Positions 63,201 through 64,000 of a DNA stretch of 64,000 nt are shown here, piece after piece; position 1 is the stretch's first letter, and each line of letters starts with the position of its first letter. The notes under the pieces are model-generated. The model made no database searches. It was not told the DNA's origin and was given only the letters and a program-made list of their open reading frames with translations. Location: contig NW_019775401.1 of NCBI RefSeq assembly GCF_001039355.2, forward strand, positions 186,001 through 250,000, read 5' to 3'. The position numbers and the translations under genes were made by a program. Origin of the DNA: Lingula anatina. Its lineage: Eukaryota; Brachiopoda; Lingulata; Lingulida; Lingulidae.

Positions 63201-64000
63201 TATTATAGTTTGTAGGACCTTGTAGTAAATATTGATTATCAGATGATAGATAAGGCATTTAGAATGTCCAGTTTAGTTGGGGTCATGTGCTGTCTGATTA
63301 GTGCCAAGTCATATGCTTCTAGGTTACCATATCCCTCTATATCTCTATTTTGGCTCTATGGCAAACAGGGGCTTGTGCTGTTTGATTCTGAACTTATTAT
63401 TATTTCATTAGGCAAACTACCAATATATTTATATTAACTGTACATTATTATTTCAAAGTACTAGTAACCATTTGCTTTTACATTTCTTTTTCTTACATTC
63501 TTAAAGTCATTTTCTTCCATTTGCTCCATATACCCTGTGACCTGCAGCAGTAATTTGATCATTGCCCATTTTCCAACCAAATGCTTCATTTTCACACAAT
63601 ATGGGTTTGCACATGTTTTATATAATTAAATGCTTTTTATCTTAAAAAAAAAAGGTTTCTCCATCTTCAAGTGATCTCCATCTTCTAGTTATTGAAACTG
63701 TAAGGCCTTTGAAGAGATAGTTTTATGACCAGGCTTAAGTTGAAGGTTTCCTCTAACTCACTTTAAGTTTCAGAATCAGGATGTTTTTGCTAAATAACTG
63801 AAACTATGAAGAAAAGTGATGGACAGAGGAAAGTTACCGTCAAAACTCTTAAACTAAGAGTGCTTTAATTTGAAACAGAATTAGACATTAGATGAGAGTG
63901 AAAGTTGCCAAATCAGATGCGATAAACAGAGGATGTGCCAACATGAGTCAACCTGTGTACTCATCACACTGGAAATATCATTGTTCACGGTATTTTTATC
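60285..64000 (+). other. First intron of the BCR homologue (continues past window)
   Basis: AT-rich with no DH, PH, C2 or RhoGAP exon recognised. It contains an alternative GT donor at 60381 and a 231-bp MITE at 62356-62586. Confidence 0.7.
62356..62586. mobile_element. 231-bp Harbinger/Tourist-like foldback MITE
   Basis: Ends read GRCTYCGTTCACATG inward from both sides. The inverted arms are about 67 bp with five mismatches, up to GGTATCTTATGATCAC. Flanked by TAA on both sides (62353-62355 and 62587-62589). A TAA/TTA duplication together with GTTCACA-type termini is characteristic of PIF/Harbinger elements. The centre is GC-rich and non-coding. Confidence 0.87.

Noticed and set aside
1-64000. 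tRNA, rRNA, CRISPR arrays, bacterial operons or tRNA-derived SINEs
   Set aside because: I saw no cloverleaf with A/B boxes, no spaced direct-repeat array and no ribosomal sequence; the DNA is plainly intron-bearing eukaryotic. A covariance-model scan was not possible by eye.

Overview
The window is eukaryotic nuclear DNA from an invertebrate animal. It has AT-rich introns with canonical GT-AG borders, animal-specific gene families (a secreted ADAMTS protease and a BCR homologue), many microsatellites and several short non-autonomous DNA transposons. Two copies of the same exons differ only at silent sites, which fits a highly heterozygous genome. A marine lophotrochozoan such as a mollusc is a guess only; nothing here fixes the species.

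Layout. 1-16693: no gene recognised; intron or upstream DNA with microsatellites, a 684-bp inverted-repeat element and a 37-bp minisatellite. 16694-48583 (+): 23 exons of an ADAMTS metalloprotease closest to vertebrate ADAMTS16/18. It runs from the late prodomain through a furin site, catalytic, disintegrin-like, TSR1, Cys-rich and spacer domains, six more TSRs interrupted by a long Ser/Thr/Asn/His-rich linker, and a PLAC domain to the stop codon. All 23 splice phases agree and give 1235 residues. The signal peptide and start of the prodomain were not found and probably lie upstream of the window. 48584-about 51850: its 3' UTR. 52689-55359 (-): a four-coding-exon gene of 523 residues, not assigned to a family, with five copies of a short leucine-rich helical motif. 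It is convergent with the ADAMTS gene, and their poly(A) signals face each other about 80 bp apart. 55.8-58.7 kb: intergenic promoter region holding a 950-bp TTAA-flanked transposon. 58844-60284 (+): first coding exon of a BCR homologue (coiled-coil oligomerisation domain plus disordered phospho-region), preceded by ETS, E-box and CRE motifs and two small uORFs. 60285-64000: its first intron, with a 231-bp Harbinger-like MITE.

Assembly. 40837-45304 looks like a second haplotype placed in tandem. Eight ADAMTS exons (Cys-rich to TSR4) appear twice with only silent differences. The next exon is duplicated on both sides of a 994-base N gap, within 794-bp copies that look identical. The parsimonious gene has each exon once. 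Single N bases at 24231, 26681 and 40836 also look like contig joins.

The three genes show no obvious functional link: one encodes a secreted matrix protease, one a protein of unknown role, and one a predicted cytoplasmic signalling scaffold. No new multi-gene system was identified. The most notable signals are the linker-bearing seven-TSR ADAMTS, the repeat-motif orphan protein, a probable GC-AG intron in the BCR homologue, and five inverted-repeat elements with recognisable target-site duplications.
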